From a virus: a stretch of DNA of 23,002 bases. The notes beneath the pieces were generated by a model. It worked only from the letters and a program-made list of their open reading frames with translations, ran no database searches and was not told the DNA's origin. The position numbers and the translations under genes are program-made. Positions within the stretch are counted from its first letter, which is position 1; the number at the start of each line of letters is the position of its first letter. The DNA is taken from positions 1 to 23,002 of the IMG/VR virus record IMGVR_UViG_3300023192_001275. The stretch is one strand, 5' to 3'. This document shows positions 1-8,432 of this stretch, in pieces.

Positions 1-1
1 G

Positions 2-148
2 GTTATTAACGATGCACCAGACTACCCACTGATTTGGATTACAAACAATGTCCCATACATCGAAAGATTAGAACATGGTCATAGTGGACAAGCACCGACA
101 GGTATGGCACAAAACACAATAAACGAGATGGATGTTATTTTCACATGA
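2..148 (+). CDS. HK97 gp10-like neck/tail-completion protein (3' end only)
   Basis: The window opens inside this gene; 48 codons are visible before the TGA at 146-148. The visible tail includes NNVPYIERLEHGHSGQAPTGM, which matches the C-terminal signature of HK97 gp10-type proteins (an 'NN.PYa..LE.G.S.QAP.GM' pattern). That family acts at the head-tail junction during siphovirus assembly. The stop overlaps the ATG of the next gene as ATGA, implying translational coupling. The next genes are tail terminator and tail tube, the usual neighbours. The start and N-terminal domain lie outside the window, so length cannot be judged. The family call rests on the short motif and on gene order. Confidence 0.75.
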   Translation, partial: VINDAPDYPLIWITNNVPYIERLEHGHSGQAPTGMAQNTINEMDVIFT

Positions 149-576
149 GTGTAGTAAAAAGCCATCAAAAACTTCACGATGTTGTCAGAAAGAGATTTGC
201 TGATGAGTTTGGCGATGAATATCTCACTGCCTATGACAACGCTCCATTTGAACAACCCGATGACGAGATGTGGATTCGGTGGTCGGTTACTACTGGAGAT
301 TCTTGGCAAGCCTCTATCGGTGGTATAACAAACAGATATAGGCATTCAGGGGTAGCCATTGCCCAGATTTTCTCTGTACTTGGGAAAGGTACGAGAGAAG
401 CCTTAATCCTTGCCGATAGGATTGTAGAGAAGTTCCTTACAACAACAGACTCCGTTTCGGTGTCTGGGAACTCAGTTAATTTCAGAACACCGTCCATCAC
501 ACATGTTGGGAGAGCCGACAGCCAATGGTGGCAAATCAATGTCAACTGTCCGTATTATGCGGATGAAATCTCCTAG
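145..576 (+). CDS. Tail terminator-like protein (DUF4128 / lambda gpU-like)
   Basis: A 143-residue protein starting at an ATG that overlaps the previous stop. Residues about 45-95 read R-x-SGVAIAQIFSVLGKGTREALILADRIVEKF, the pattern of tail-terminator proteins: a strand ending in a 'G....qif.p.G.G' turn followed by a helix with 'A..lAd.i...f'. Tail terminators form a ring that caps the growing tube and joins it to the neck. Length is typical (130-150 residues). It lies between the neck protein and the tail tube gene, the standard location. I infer the role from motif plus order; sequence divergence in this family is high. Confidence 0.7.
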   Translation: MSVVKSHQKLHDVVRKRFADEFGDEYLTAYDNAPFEQPDDEMWIRWSVTTGDSWQASIGGITNRYRHSGVAIAQIFSVLGKGTREALILADRIVEKFLTTTDSVSVSGNSVNFRTPSITHVGRADSQWWQINVNCPYYADEIS

Positions 577-593
577 AAAATGAGGAAAATAAA

Positions 594-1787
594 ATGAGTG
601 ATAGTAATCGAGTACAATTAGGATACAAAAAAGAAACTGGGGGTTATGCGATTTCTCCAACTGGGGAGTATGCCGCACTTCGTATAACAGGCGAGTCTCT
701 ACATCAAGAGACTTCCACAATTACATCTGCTGAAATCCGTAGTGATAGACAAATATCCGATGTTGTCAGGTCAAACTTAAATGCCGCAGGTGATACAAAC
801 TGGGAGTTGTCTTACAACTTTCTAGATTTATTAGAATCTGCATTGATGTCAAATTCAACTTGGGCGGGCGCAGAAGTAAGTGGTGCAATTAACTGCACAG
901 CCGATTCTTCAGGACAAACATTGACTACAACAACTGGGAGTGATACATTCGATGACTTTGAAGTAGGGCAGTGGGTTAAGGTAACGGGTTTTGTGACTAA
1001 TGAAGTAAACAATGGTTACTTCAAAGTCAAAACCGTAGCCTCGTTGGTGCTTACTGTTGAGGGTAATTCGCTTATTAGTGAGGTTGTTTCAGGTACTACT
1101 GTTAATATCAACCAAGGTGGTCAGATTCTAAATGGTGTATTGCAGACTCATTACACCATACAACGGAAATATCAAGACCATTCGGGTACTGGTGCAGTAG
1201 CACTCTACGCGGGGATGATGATTGACAGCATGACACTTTCAGCAACCACGGAAGCAGTTGTTACTGGTTCATTCTCTTGGCTAGGTAAAAAAGAATTGTC
1301 AGCATCATCAATAACAGGAACTTTTGCCGACCCGAACACTGAAGATGTTATGAACTCTGTTGAAGATGTTGCGGGTGTACAAGAAGGTAGATTAGGCACA
1401 GCAACTGCTTACGATGCACAAACAATTACAGCGTTCTCGTTTAGTCTTGGAAATAACTTGCGACCTAGACTTGAAATCGGAACACTGGGTGCAATCTCAA
1501 TCGGTACTGGTACTTGCAATGTATCGGGTACATTCCAACGATACTACGAAGATGCTTCTATGATTGACAAGTATCTCGACTTTGAGGACTCATCTCTTGC
1601 GATTGCATTCAACGATGCAGACGGCAATGCCTTTGTTCTTGACTTCCCTAAAATCGTATACACATCTGCACAACGAGTTGCGGGTGGTCAAAACCAAGAC
1701 ATCATTTGTGATATGGCTTGGGAAGCAATCGCTGATGACACCGAAGACATCACAATCAGAATATCGAAATGGACAGACGGTGTTTAA
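594..1787 (+). CDS. Major tail tube protein (phage tail tube 2-like family)
   Basis: A 397-residue protein beginning 17 bases after the terminator gene, with a good ribosome site (gaggaaaataaa before ATG). The N-terminal 80 residues contain an ITSAEIRSDRQISDVVRSNLNAAGDTNWELSYN segment, characteristic of the Phage_tube_2-type tail tube family ('eirsdRq.sd...g...a.G.i..els'). Residues about 90-180 look like an inserted beta domain. The product would form the hexameric rings of the tail tube. At nearly 400 residues it is longer than minimal tube proteins (about 200), consistent with a decorated tube. A strong hairpin follows, as is common after a highly expressed structural gene. Confidence 0.85.
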   Translation: MSDSNRVQLGYKKETGGYAISPTGEYAALRITGESLHQETSTITSAEIRSDRQISDVVRSNLNAAGDTNWELSYNFLDLLESALMSNSTWAGAEVSGAINCTADSSGQTLTTTTGSDTFDDFEVGQWVKVTGFVTNEVNNGYFKVKTVASLVLTVEGNSLISEVVSGTTVNINQGGQILNGVLQTHYTIQRKYQDHSGTGAVALYAGMMIDSMTLSATTEAVVTGSFSWLGKKELSASSITGTFADPNTEDVMNSVEDVAGVQEGRLGTATAYDAQTITAFSFSLGNNLRPRLEIGTLGAISIGTGTCNVSGTFQRYYEDASMIDKYLDFEDSSLAIAFNDADGNAFVLDFPKIVYTSAQRVAGGQNQDIICDMAWEAIADDTEDITIRISKWTDGV

Positions 1788-1807
1788 CATAATTTGACAA
1801 CCAAGAG

Positions 1808-1830
1808 CCTCGTCACACAGGGTGGCGAGG
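1808..1830 (+). terminator. Strong hairpin after the tail tube gene (terminator or attenuator)
   Basis: CCTCGTCAC (1808-1816) pairs with GTGGCGAGG (1822-1830) around a 5-base loop: nine pairs, one of them G-U. The bases after it (tatttaac) are only weakly U-rich, so I read it as an attenuator or mRNA-stabilising hairpin rather than a full stop. It sits in the only real gap (76 bases) between tail tube and chaperone genes. It would favour tube transcript over downstream genes, matching the stoichiometry a tail needs. Confidence 0.65.
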
Positions 1831-1863
1831 TATTTAACCCAACCCTAGAAGAAGGATTACACA

Positions 1864-2334
1864 ATGGCGTTTAATATAGGAAAACTAAAATCAACCTCAG
1901 AAGGTGTCTGGGTTGATTGTGGGGCAGACCTCAGAATAAAGATTCTTCGTATGGGCAACCCCGCCTACGAAGAAGAAATCAGGAAACTCGCTAAACCGTT
2001 CATGCGACAAATGCGACTTGGGACAATGAATATCGAGGACATGGAAAACCTCGCAAAGAAAGCGACCGCACACAACATAATTCAAGGATGGGAAAACCTT
2101 GAGGACGAAGACGGAACACCGATTAAGTTCTCCAAGGATAAGGCTTTGGAACTGTTCGACAAGTATCCAGACTTTTATTCTATTGTCAAAGATGTGGCAT
2201 CGGAAGCAGAATTATTTAGACAAGATGACATGGAGGAAGGAGCAAAAAACTCCGAGGCTACTTGCGATTCCAACTCGAATGGGGAAAACACGAAAAGCAC
2301 CTCCTCGCCCAACAAAAAGCAGGAGTCCAAGTAG
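1864..2334 (+). CDS. Tail assembly chaperone, short form (gpG-like)
   Basis: A 156-residue acidic protein preceded by agaagaaggattacaca. It includes NIIQGWENLEDEDGTPIKFSKDKALELFDKYPDF (about residues 75-108), the pattern seen in siphovirus tail assembly chaperones ('..gw.nl.deDG.pi.fs.e.a..l....p'). These proteins bind the tape measure before the tube polymerises. The gene lies between tube and tape measure, as always for this family. After residue 129 the zero frame continues into a low-complexity Asn/Ser/Lys tail ending at 2334, which is the usual product when no frameshift happens. The longer form is described separately. Confidence 0.85.
   Translation: MAFNIGKLKSTSEGVWVDCGADLRIKILRMGNPAYEEEIRKLAKPFMRQMRLGTMNIEDMENLAKKATAHNIIQGWENLEDEDGTPIKFSKDKALELFDKYPDFYSIVKDVASEAELFRQDDMEEGAKNSEATCDSNSNGENTKSTSSPNKKQESK
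2232..2250 (+). promoter_or_regulatory. Programmed -1 frameshift site with upstream SD-like stimulator
   Basis: A_AAA_AAC occupies 2244-2250 and is in phase with the chaperone reading frame (codons AAA at 2245, AAC at 2248), so both tRNAs can re-pair one base back as AAA AAA. GGAGG at 2232-2236 and AAGGAG at 2237-2242 lie just upstream, where an anti-SD interaction can promote -1 slippage, as known for E. coli dnaX. Only weak hairpins are visible downstream (for example CGAG/CTCG around 2253-2278). Confidence 0.85.
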
Positions 2335-2633
2335 CCGCATTAGACAACGCACCTGAACTAGACGAATGGTTATATTGTTATTGGAAAGCATTTAATGAAC
2401 TAAACCCAACACGAAACATATCTGAAGCAGGTCCTTCTGGAATACTTGTATCTGAAATTGTTGCTTGGCTCGATTTGAATTGCATTCCAGACCCAGAAAG
2501 TAGATGTGAGTTTTTGTTTTACATCCGACAAATAGACATAGGGTTCCTTGCATATTCAAGTGAGAAACAACGAGAGCAACATGACAGACATAAACAAGAG
2601 ATGCAAAAAGCAAAATCAAAAGCGAGAAGATAA
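2250..2633 (+). CDS. Tail assembly chaperone extension (gpT-like), made by -1 frameshift from 1864
   Basis: This frame is open from 2229, just after a TGA at 2226-2228, to the TAA at 2631-2633. It has no credible start of its own: the first candidate is a TTG at 2262 with no ribosome site at the right distance. Read through the slippery site, the product joins residues 1-129 of the short form to 127 more (about 256 aa in all). The extension has a helical, Trp-rich stretch (LDEWLYCYWKAFNELNPTR), a middle segment with SEIVAWLDLNCI, and a basic, highly charged C-terminus (QREQHDRHKQEMQKAKSKARR). In lambda, the G-T fusion links the tape measure to tube subunits. The tape measure gene begins four bases later. 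Confidence 0.82.
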   Translation, partial: LRGYLRFQLEWGKHEKHLLAQQKAGVQVAALDNAPELDEWLYCYWKAFNELNPTRNISEAGPSGILVSEIVAWLDLNCIPDPESRCEFLFYIRQIDIGFLAYSSEKQREQHDRHKQEMQKAKSKARR

Positions 2634-2636
2634 CTA

Positions 2637-5600
2637 ATGGCTTCTGTACATTCGTTACGGGTGGGGATTGATGCTAGGGCGGCTGTTGCGGGGGCGGCTC
2701 AAGCCAGTGGTGCAATGGCTACTGTTGGTACTGCGGCTGTTACCGCAGGTAAAAAAGTTCAGTCTTTCGGTAATAATCTAAAATACTTGGCAGGTGGTCT
2801 TATTGGGTTGATGGTGATACGAGATATTATCAAGACTGTTGTTGACTTTGAAAAAACAATGAAAACTGTTGGTATAGTCACAGGGGAAACCACTAAAAAG
2901 TTACAAGAGATGTCGGTTGTTGCTAGGAGACTTGGTGCAACCACAAGATTCACAGCAACAGAAGCCGCAGAAGGTATGACCTTCTTGGCTCGTGCGGGAT
3001 TCAAAGCAGAACAAGTTATGAAAATGATTCCTCACACATTGAATCTTGCTACTGCGGCTGTCATTGACCTTGGTGCATCAAGTGACATGGTTGCAAATAC
3101 TATTCACCAATTTAGTTTAGAGGCAGGTGATGCAGAGCGAGTAGTTGATTCATTCTTGATTACCGCAAATAATGCAAACACAAATGTCTTGCAATTAGGT
3201 CAAGCGTTGCAGTACGCAGGTACATTCGCAGGTGCGTTGAGCGTTCCTCTTGAAGACACAAATGCCGCACTTGGTATCTTGGCTGACTCAGGAATCAAAG
3301 GCAGTATGGCAGGTACACAAATGCGTGGTGTATTTGCCGCACTCATTAAGCCAACAGAAAAAGCAGAGAAAGCACTTCGTGCGTTGGGGCTTTCTGTACA
3401 AGATGTCAATCCTGCAATCATGGATTTGGATGAAATATTCCAAAACTTTGCCGAAGCACAATCAACAATGACTGACAAGACAAAGTTTGCGGGTCTTATG
3501 CTCGACATCTTTTCAAGAAGACCAGTTGCCGCGGCTCTTGCTCTAGCCAAGATGAACGAGAAATTAACCGAGAGCATCCAAAGACAAAAAGATTTGGCAG
3601 GAGAAACCAGACGGGCGGCTCTTGCAATGGAAGACACAATGTTTGGTGCGTTGAAAGCGTTAAGGTCTGCAATGCAGGAAGCATGGTTGGCAACTGGGGA
3701 TGCGGGGTTCAGTGGTGCATTGCGGGTGTTGGTAGATTTGATGACAGGTGTTGTTAGAGTAATGGCGGGGATGAGAGACTCTGTTGAAAAATACAATACT
3801 CTTGCAAATGTACTTGCGTTGACAATGAAAATCTTAATAACTAGGTTTGTTGCACTCATGGCTCTCAAACTTATAGGAATGTTTTATGCACTTGCATTAG
3901 CCGTTGCACAAGCAATTGCAGGAATGCTAACTTTGAACGCTGTGATGGCTATGAATCCTGCTGTTGCACTCGCAACCGTAATTTCTATTGTTGTTGTTGC
4001 TTTCTATGAGATGGCAGATGGTGCAAGAGCCGCAGAGTCTGCACAAAAAGCGTTGAACTTGTCAATGGCTTCAGCAGTTGAATCTAGAGTGGCATACCAT
4101 GCCGCAGAAACTTATATTGAACAACTAAAATCTGCACAAGCACATCTCGACAATCTTACCGAAACAAGAAAAAAGTTTTCCGATACCAACAGACTTGTTG
4201 AAGATAATGCAGGTAACGTGGTGCAGAAGTCTGGTAGTTTTTTAGGCATGGGTTACCTCTGGAAAGAAACACTGGACGATACTAACCCACTAAAACTAAA
4301 GTACGACCGCATGAAAGAAGAACAGTTGGAGTTTATTGACATTTATCTAGCACACCAAACAGAATTTGTTGAAAAGTATGTGACAAAAATGGAAGAGTGG
4401 GAAGACAGGATGTTCTTACTTGACCCACGCGCAATTATTCAAATAAAAGAGGGTATGCCAGAGTATGAAGATTTGGCTGATTTAAGTGAGTTTGTGGATG
4501 GGTATCTAGTATTGATGAAAACACTTACGATGCCAGAACACCAAGAACTTGCAAGAAAGTTTGGTTCAGGAATTCTTCCTCAAGGTGATGAATTAGATGC
4601 GCTAATCAAAAAATTAGCACATATTCGTAAAGCAATAGACGAAGCAACAGGCAAAGAAACGGGATTGTTTGCAAGTGCAGGACCTTCTGAAGAAGCCATT
4701 AGAAAATGGGACGAGTTGGGAGTTTCAATAAAACACAATACAACAATTGTTGGTTTGCATGTAGAGGCTCAAAAAATGATTAACCGTGAGCGAAATATTG
4801 ACAACATGGCACTTGAAGCAGGATTGAAATTAGGTTCAGAAGAAGTCGAACAGTACAAAGAATCCGCAAACTTATTGTACCATCTTACCGAAATGTGGAA
4901 AGAACATTGGGCTAATAAAGAAAAAGCGAGAATAGAAACACAACGATTGGACGATGCAGAAAAAAAACTTCAAGAACGCCTATCAACTACCTATAAACAA
5001 ATGGTACAAGACCTCAAGTCTGAACGATATGAATTAGATGCAACAACACAGGAAATGAGAAGATACAACTATGAGCGAATGATAACCTCACAGTTAGAAG
5101 GAAGTGATAATGCAGAAGAACGTATCAAGTGGTTAATGGCAGAGCGTGATGCGATTGATAAGTTGAGAGAATCGACCGAGTTCTACGGTTTGAAAATGGT
5201 AGACATACAAACTGCTTTAGGTCAATCAATCACCAGTGCAGTCATGTCCGTTGTTGATGGTTCAGCGACAATGGTCGAAGCGTTGTCCAACGTAGTAATG
5301 ATGCTAATCGAAATGACTATCAGGGCGGTCATGTTCCAAGCAATCATGGGTTGGATGTCTGGTGGTGCAGGTAATGTGCCAACCGATGCAGGAATCCAAA
5401 CAGGACCTTTTATGGCGGCAAAAGGTGCAGTAATGTCTGGTGGAAGTCCAATAGCGTTCGCACAAGGTGGTATTGTCAGAAGCCCAACAATCTTCCCAAT
5501 GGCACAAGGCAGTCTGGGTTTGATGGGTGAAGCAGGAGCAGAAGCAATTATGCCTCTCGCAAGATTGCAGGATGGAAGTCTGGGGGTAAGAGCAGAAGGT

Positions 5601-5726
5601 TCTGGTGGAGTAACTGTCGTTGTAAACATGAACATTAACACTCCAAACGCAGACTCATTTAGAAAGTCACAGAAACAGATTACAAGGTCACTTAGCAAAG
5701 CAGTTCGCAGTTCAGCACTGAACTAA
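2637..5726 (+). CDS. Tail tape measure protein (TP901-type core)
   Basis: A 1029-residue protein. Residues about 75-290 match the phage tail tape measure core: ARRLGATTRFTATEAAEGM, FLARAGF, DSFLITANNANTNV, then LGILADSGIKGSMAGTQMRG. Residues about 400-458 are strongly hydrophobic and could form one or two membrane-crossing helices used during DNA ejection. The middle (about 640-880) is rich in charged helices and probably coiled coil. The C-terminus has the Gly-rich GGIVRSPTIFPMAQGSLGLMGEAGAEAIMPL motif seen in lambda-like and GTA-like tape measures. The protein sets tail length; using the usual about 0.15 nm per residue I would infer a tail near 150 nm. It starts four bases after the chaperone extension ends. 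Confidence 0.95.
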   Translation: MASVHSLRVGIDARAAVAGAAQASGAMATVGTAAVTAGKKVQSFGNNLKYLAGGLIGLMVIRDIIKTVVDFEKTMKTVGIVTGETTKKLQEMSVVARRLGATTRFTATEAAEGMTFLARAGFKAEQVMKMIPHTLNLATAAVIDLGASSDMVANTIHQFSLEAGDAERVVDSFLITANNANTNVLQLGQALQYAGTFAGALSVPLEDTNAALGILADSGIKGSMAGTQMRGVFAALIKPTEKAEKALRALGLSVQDVNPAIMDLDEIFQNFAEAQSTMTDKTKFAGLMLDIFSRRPVAAALALAKMNEKLTESIQRQKDLAGETRRAALAMEDTMFGALKALRSAMQEAWLATGDAGFSGALRVLVDLMTGVVRVMAGMRDSVEKYNTLANVLALTMKILITRFVALMALKLIGMFYALALAVAQAIAGMLTLNAVMAMNPAVALATVISIVVVAFYEMADGARAAESAQKALNLSMASAVESRVAYHAAETYIEQLKSAQAHLDNLTETRKKFSDTNRLVEDNAGNVVQKSGSFLGMGYLWKETLDDTNPLKLKYDRMKEEQLEFIDIYLAHQTEFVEKYVTKMEEWEDRMFLLDPRAIIQIKEGMPEYEDLADLSEFVDGYLVLMKTLTMPEHQELARKFGSGILPQGDELDALIKKLAHIRKAIDEATGKETGLFASAGPSEEAIRKWDELGVSIKHNTTIVGLHVEAQKMINRERNIDNMALEAGLKLGSEEVEQYKESANLLYHLTEMWKEHWANKEKARIETQRLDDAEKKLQERLSTTYKQMVQDLKSERYELDATTQEMRRYNYERMITSQLEGSDNAEERIKWLMAERDAIDKLRESTEFYGLKMVDIQTALGQSITSAVMSVVDGSATMVEALSNVVMMLIEMTIRAVMFQAIMGWMSGGAGNVPTDAGIQTGPFMAAKGAVMSGGSPIAFAQGGIVRSPTIFPMAQGSLGLMGEAGAEAIMPLARLQDGSLGVRAEGSGGVTVVVNMNINTPNADSFRKSQKQITRSLSKAVRSSALN

Positions 5727-5741
5727 TACGGAGATGGTTAG

Positions 5742-6782
5742 ATGTCATTTTATGAAGTCAGATTCCCAATAAACATTTCATACGGCTCATCAGGTGGTCC
5801 TTCTTTTTCTACAACCATTGTTGGTCTGGATGCGGGTGCAGAACAACGAGTCGCTCGTTGGAGCAAGGCAAGAAGAAAATATGATGTATCGTATGGATTA
5901 AAAACATACACTGACTTGCAGGATTTAATCGAGTTCTACATGTCGGTGAAGGGTGCGGCATACGGTTTCCGTTACAAAGATTGGATTGACTTTACAACTG
6001 CAACTGATGGTCGTTCTACACACACCTTTTCGGATGTCATAGTTGCCACAGCATCACAAGCATACCTCTCTGGTGAACTAACCGTTCAACTTAAAAAAAG
6101 ATACTCTGTAACAGATGGGACAACCACAACCACCGTTGTTACTAGAGAACTGAACAAACCAGTTTCAGGGACGGTTGTTATGGGGGAGAAACCCGAAGGG
6201 ACAATAACAGAGATTAACAGTAGTGATTTTGAGGTTGATTTTTCAACTGGAATTGTCACAATAAATAAAGCGGTTGCTGAAAACACATCAATTTATTGTG
6301 GGTGTGAGTTCGATGTTCCTGTTCGGTTCACAAAAAGCATGGATGATTTACTTAGTGTTAGTCTTGAGTCTTTTGACTCAGGCACAACAGACTCTATTGA
6401 GTTGGTGGAGTTACTTGACCACAGCGAACACCTTGATGAATACTTTTACGGTGGCTCTTCCCAACTCATTTTGTCAGGTGATACAACTTTGAGTGTGACC
6501 AATGGGCGAGTGATTTCTTATGACCCGTCTTCTAATGGTCACATTGTAACTTTGCAACCGCCTACCGACTTATCAAATGGTGGTCCTTATTTCTATATCG
6601 TTAACCAATCACCATCATTTGAAGGATTCACAATCAACTTTTCAGATTCGGGTGACCACGAAGGAACTAGCACCATATTGACTTACAACCTTCCTGCAAA
6701 CACATCAGCATCATTCTGGGTTTTTGAACACGGAGACACATCAAAACAGTGGAAAGCGTGGCAGAGCCACTTGGGAACGTAA
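5742..6782 (+). CDS. Distal tail protein, DUF2460/TIGR02217 (GTA gp12-like) with C-terminal extension
   Basis: A 346-residue protein with SD ggagat before its ATG. Residues 1 to about 215 match the DUF2460 family: FPINISYGSSGGPSF near the start, then RVARWSKARRKYDVSYGLKT, AAYGFRYKDWIDF and FDVPVRF. In GTAs and related phages this protein forms the ring at the tube end to which the hub attaches. DUF2460 proteins are usually about 210 residues, so the last 130 are extra. That part (GGSSQLILSGDTTLSV to YFYIVNQSP to FWVFEHGD) reads as a beta-sandwich decoration of the kind found on tail proteins, possibly glycan-binding. Its TAA shares a base with the next ATG. Confidence 0.88.
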   Translation: MSFYEVRFPINISYGSSGGPSFSTTIVGLDAGAEQRVARWSKARRKYDVSYGLKTYTDLQDLIEFYMSVKGAAYGFRYKDWIDFTTATDGRSTHTFSDVIVATASQAYLSGELTVQLKKRYSVTDGTTTTTVVTRELNKPVSGTVVMGEKPEGTITEINSSDFEVDFSTGIVTINKAVAENTSIYCGCEFDVPVRFTKSMDDLLSVSLESFDSGTTDSIELVELLDHSEHLDEYFYGGSSQLILSGDTTLSVTNGRVISYDPSSNGHIVTLQPPTDLSNGGPYFYIVNQSPSFEGFTINFSDSGDHEGTSTILTYNLPANTSASFWVFEHGDTSKQWKAWQSHLGT

Positions 6783-7351
6783 TGACAATAAAATCATCAA
6801 AATTTTATGGTGGCTACAAAAAAGTAACCGTTGACGCAATTTACAGACTATCCGCACTACATCCGAGATTCATTCGGTTTATTTGTATGCACCATGAAGA
6901 TTCTATTTATTTACCCAAAGCAAATGAGTTACCTATCCATACGGGTGGTGCATCCTTTACCTTATGGAATGAAGGCTACCACAACTGCATAATAAAAGAT
7001 TACAGTGGTAATGTTGTTGGATGTCTACAAGGAACTGCAAGAGAACCAACGGAATTGAGTCGTTGGACTAGCGTACATTTAATAAAAGCAGACAAAGCAT
7101 CGGGAACGTGGTGGATAGATTCGGTAGAGTGTGTTGACCCACCAGACTTAACGGTCACTGAGACATGGTGTGACACTGCGTCCAGTTCATTTTCTAGTTC
7201 TGGAAGTTGGGGTGGTTCATCTGGGGATGGACATAGCAGTGGTTACAGCCATCATTTAAGTATTGAATACCCTAACCCACTTCCTTTTCCACGACACCCA
7301 GAAATACCAATACCACAACGAAGACCCAAACGGGCGGCTGAAGGGATTTGA
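6782..7351 (+). CDS. Unrecognised tail-module protein with Ser/Gly linker and Pro-rich end
   Basis: I chose the ATG at 6782 (189 residues), overlapping the previous stop by one base. An upstream in-frame GTG at 6749 would overlap the previous gene by 34 bases and has no clear ribosome site. Residues 1 to about 130 look globular, with aromatic residues and ALHPRFIRFICMHHEDSIYLP near the start. Residues about 133-158 are a Ser/Gly/His-rich linker and the last 28 are Pro/Arg-rich (YPNPLPFPRHPEIPIPQRRP). I do not recognise the family. Its place between distal tail protein and glycosyltransferase, within a tightly packed operon, suggests a small structural or tail-tip accessory protein. Confidence 0.7.
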   Translation: MTIKSSKFYGGYKKVTVDAIYRLSALHPRFIRFICMHHEDSIYLPKANELPIHTGGASFTLWNEGYHNCIIKDYSGNVVGCLQGTAREPTELSRWTSVHLIKADKASGTWWIDSVECVDPPDLTVTETWCDTASSSFSSSGSWGGSSGDGHSSGYSHHLSIEYPNPLPFPRHPEIPIPQRRPKRAAEGI

Positions 7352-7355
7352 ATAA

Positions 7356-8432
7356 ATGGAGTTTACTTATTCGGTTGTAATACCAACTCACAACGAGATT
7401 CGTGATTTAGAAGTTACGGTTGCTATGGTTTGGGCAAGTGAACCAAGACCACACGAAATTATTGTGGTTGACGATTGTGGTGATGACGATGTTGAACAAA
7501 GACTAAGTTCTTTTCCTGATGTCAAAGTAGTTAGAACACCAGAACAACTAGGGTCTCAACCCGCTAAAAGGTTCGGAGCAGAAATCGCAACAGGCGATGT
7601 GATAGTCACTTTGGACTCACACATGCGAATGCCGTTGGATTGGTTGCAACAAGCCGATGATGCAATAGAACTACACCCGAATGCTATATTCTGTTGTGCT
7701 TGTAGAAACTTTAGTGGTGATTGGTTGGGGTGTGGTGGAAAGTTTACACGAACCTCAACAAAAAAGCGTGGAGACATTTTCTTAGGTAGGGGTTGGTTAG
7801 ACCGTGGTGATGTAGACACAATCGACCGATGTCCGTGTTTGCTTGGTGGTTGCTATTTCTACCCACGACATATTTGGACTTCTCTACAAGGGATAAACCC
7901 AAACATGCAAGGGTGGGGGTACGGGGAGCAAGACATGTCGATTCGTTCTTGGTTGTTTGGTTTTGAGGTTCGCAGAATAAACGGACTGTGCATGCCCCAT
8001 CGTTTTCAAAGTGAGATACTTGATTCAAGTGGAAAAAGAAAAAGCAAGAAAGGAATAAACAACTTATCTAAGTGGCACAACCAATTCAACGGAATGGTTG
8101 TGAGTGCCACAGTGTTTGAAGATGGTGTGTTTGACCGATTGTACAGACCCTTCTACAAACAAATAGTTCCTGTTGATGCAGTGATTCAATTTGAAGAAAA
8201 CCTTGATGAGATAAACAAGTTTAGACATTTTGTCCAATCAACAAGGGTGTATTCAGATGATGAATTACAGGCTCTGTGTAATTTCAAGTTACCCACTCTT
8301 GCAAGACAACAGTCAATGGTGGATTTAATTTTGACAACCAAGAACGAAAAAAGCAAAGAACGAAGACGAACAACAAGACTAAAAAAATGCAAGTGTGGGG
8401 ATAATACATTAGAGGTTGCTCAAAAATGGTAG
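7356..8432 (+). CDS. Family 2 / GalNAc-transferase-like (GT-A fold) glycosyltransferase
   Basis: A 358-residue protein. It opens with a GT-A nucleotide-binding half: YSVVIPTHNE (5-14) and IIVVDDCGDDD (35-45). The metal site reads LDSHM with D87 and H89, the D-x-H form seen in polypeptide GalNAc-transferases rather than the usual DxD. GGCYFYPRHIW (164-174) and MQGWGYGEQDMSIRSW (184-199) match the acceptor/catalytic 'GG.f.i....f......m..WG.En.e.s.R.W' motif of that group, and H215 could be the third metal ligand. The C-terminal 140 residues are unassigned and end in a short CKCGD segment. No signal peptide or membrane segment is seen, so it should act in the cytoplasm. It is embedded among tail genes; the substrate is unknown. 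Confidence 0.88.
   Translation: MEFTYSVVIPTHNEIRDLEVTVAMVWASEPRPHEIIVVDDCGDDDVEQRLSSFPDVKVVRTPEQLGSQPAKRFGAEIATGDVIVTLDSHMRMPLDWLQQADDAIELHPNAIFCCACRNFSGDWLGCGGKFTRTSTKKRGDIFLGRGWLDRGDVDTIDRCPCLLGGCYFYPRHIWTSLQGINPNMQGWGYGEQDMSIRSWLFGFEVRRINGLCMPHRFQSEILDSSGKRKSKKGINNLSKWHNQFNGMVVSATVFEDGVFDRLYRPFYKQIVPVDAVIQFEENLDEINKFRHFVQSTRVYSDDELQALCNFKLPTLARQQSMVDLILTTKNEKSKERRRTTRLKKCKCGDNTLEVAQKW

Noticed and set aside
79-545. Minus-strand open frames at 79-345 and 231-545
   Set aside because: They lie opposite well-supported neck and terminator genes, have no ribosome sites and look like antisense shadows.
2262-2633. Independent translation of the chaperone extension from a TTG at 2262
   Set aside because: No ribosome site at the proper distance, and an in-phase slippery heptamer just upstream explains its expression better.
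3200-3868. A 222-codon minus-strand open frame within the tape measure gene
   Set aside because: It is antisense to the conserved tape measure core, and its composition reflects the complementary strand of Ala- and Thr-rich codons.
5222-5698. A 158-codon minus-strand open frame at the end of the tape measure gene
   Set aside because: Antisense to a conserved Gly-rich C-terminal domain, with no independent start signal.
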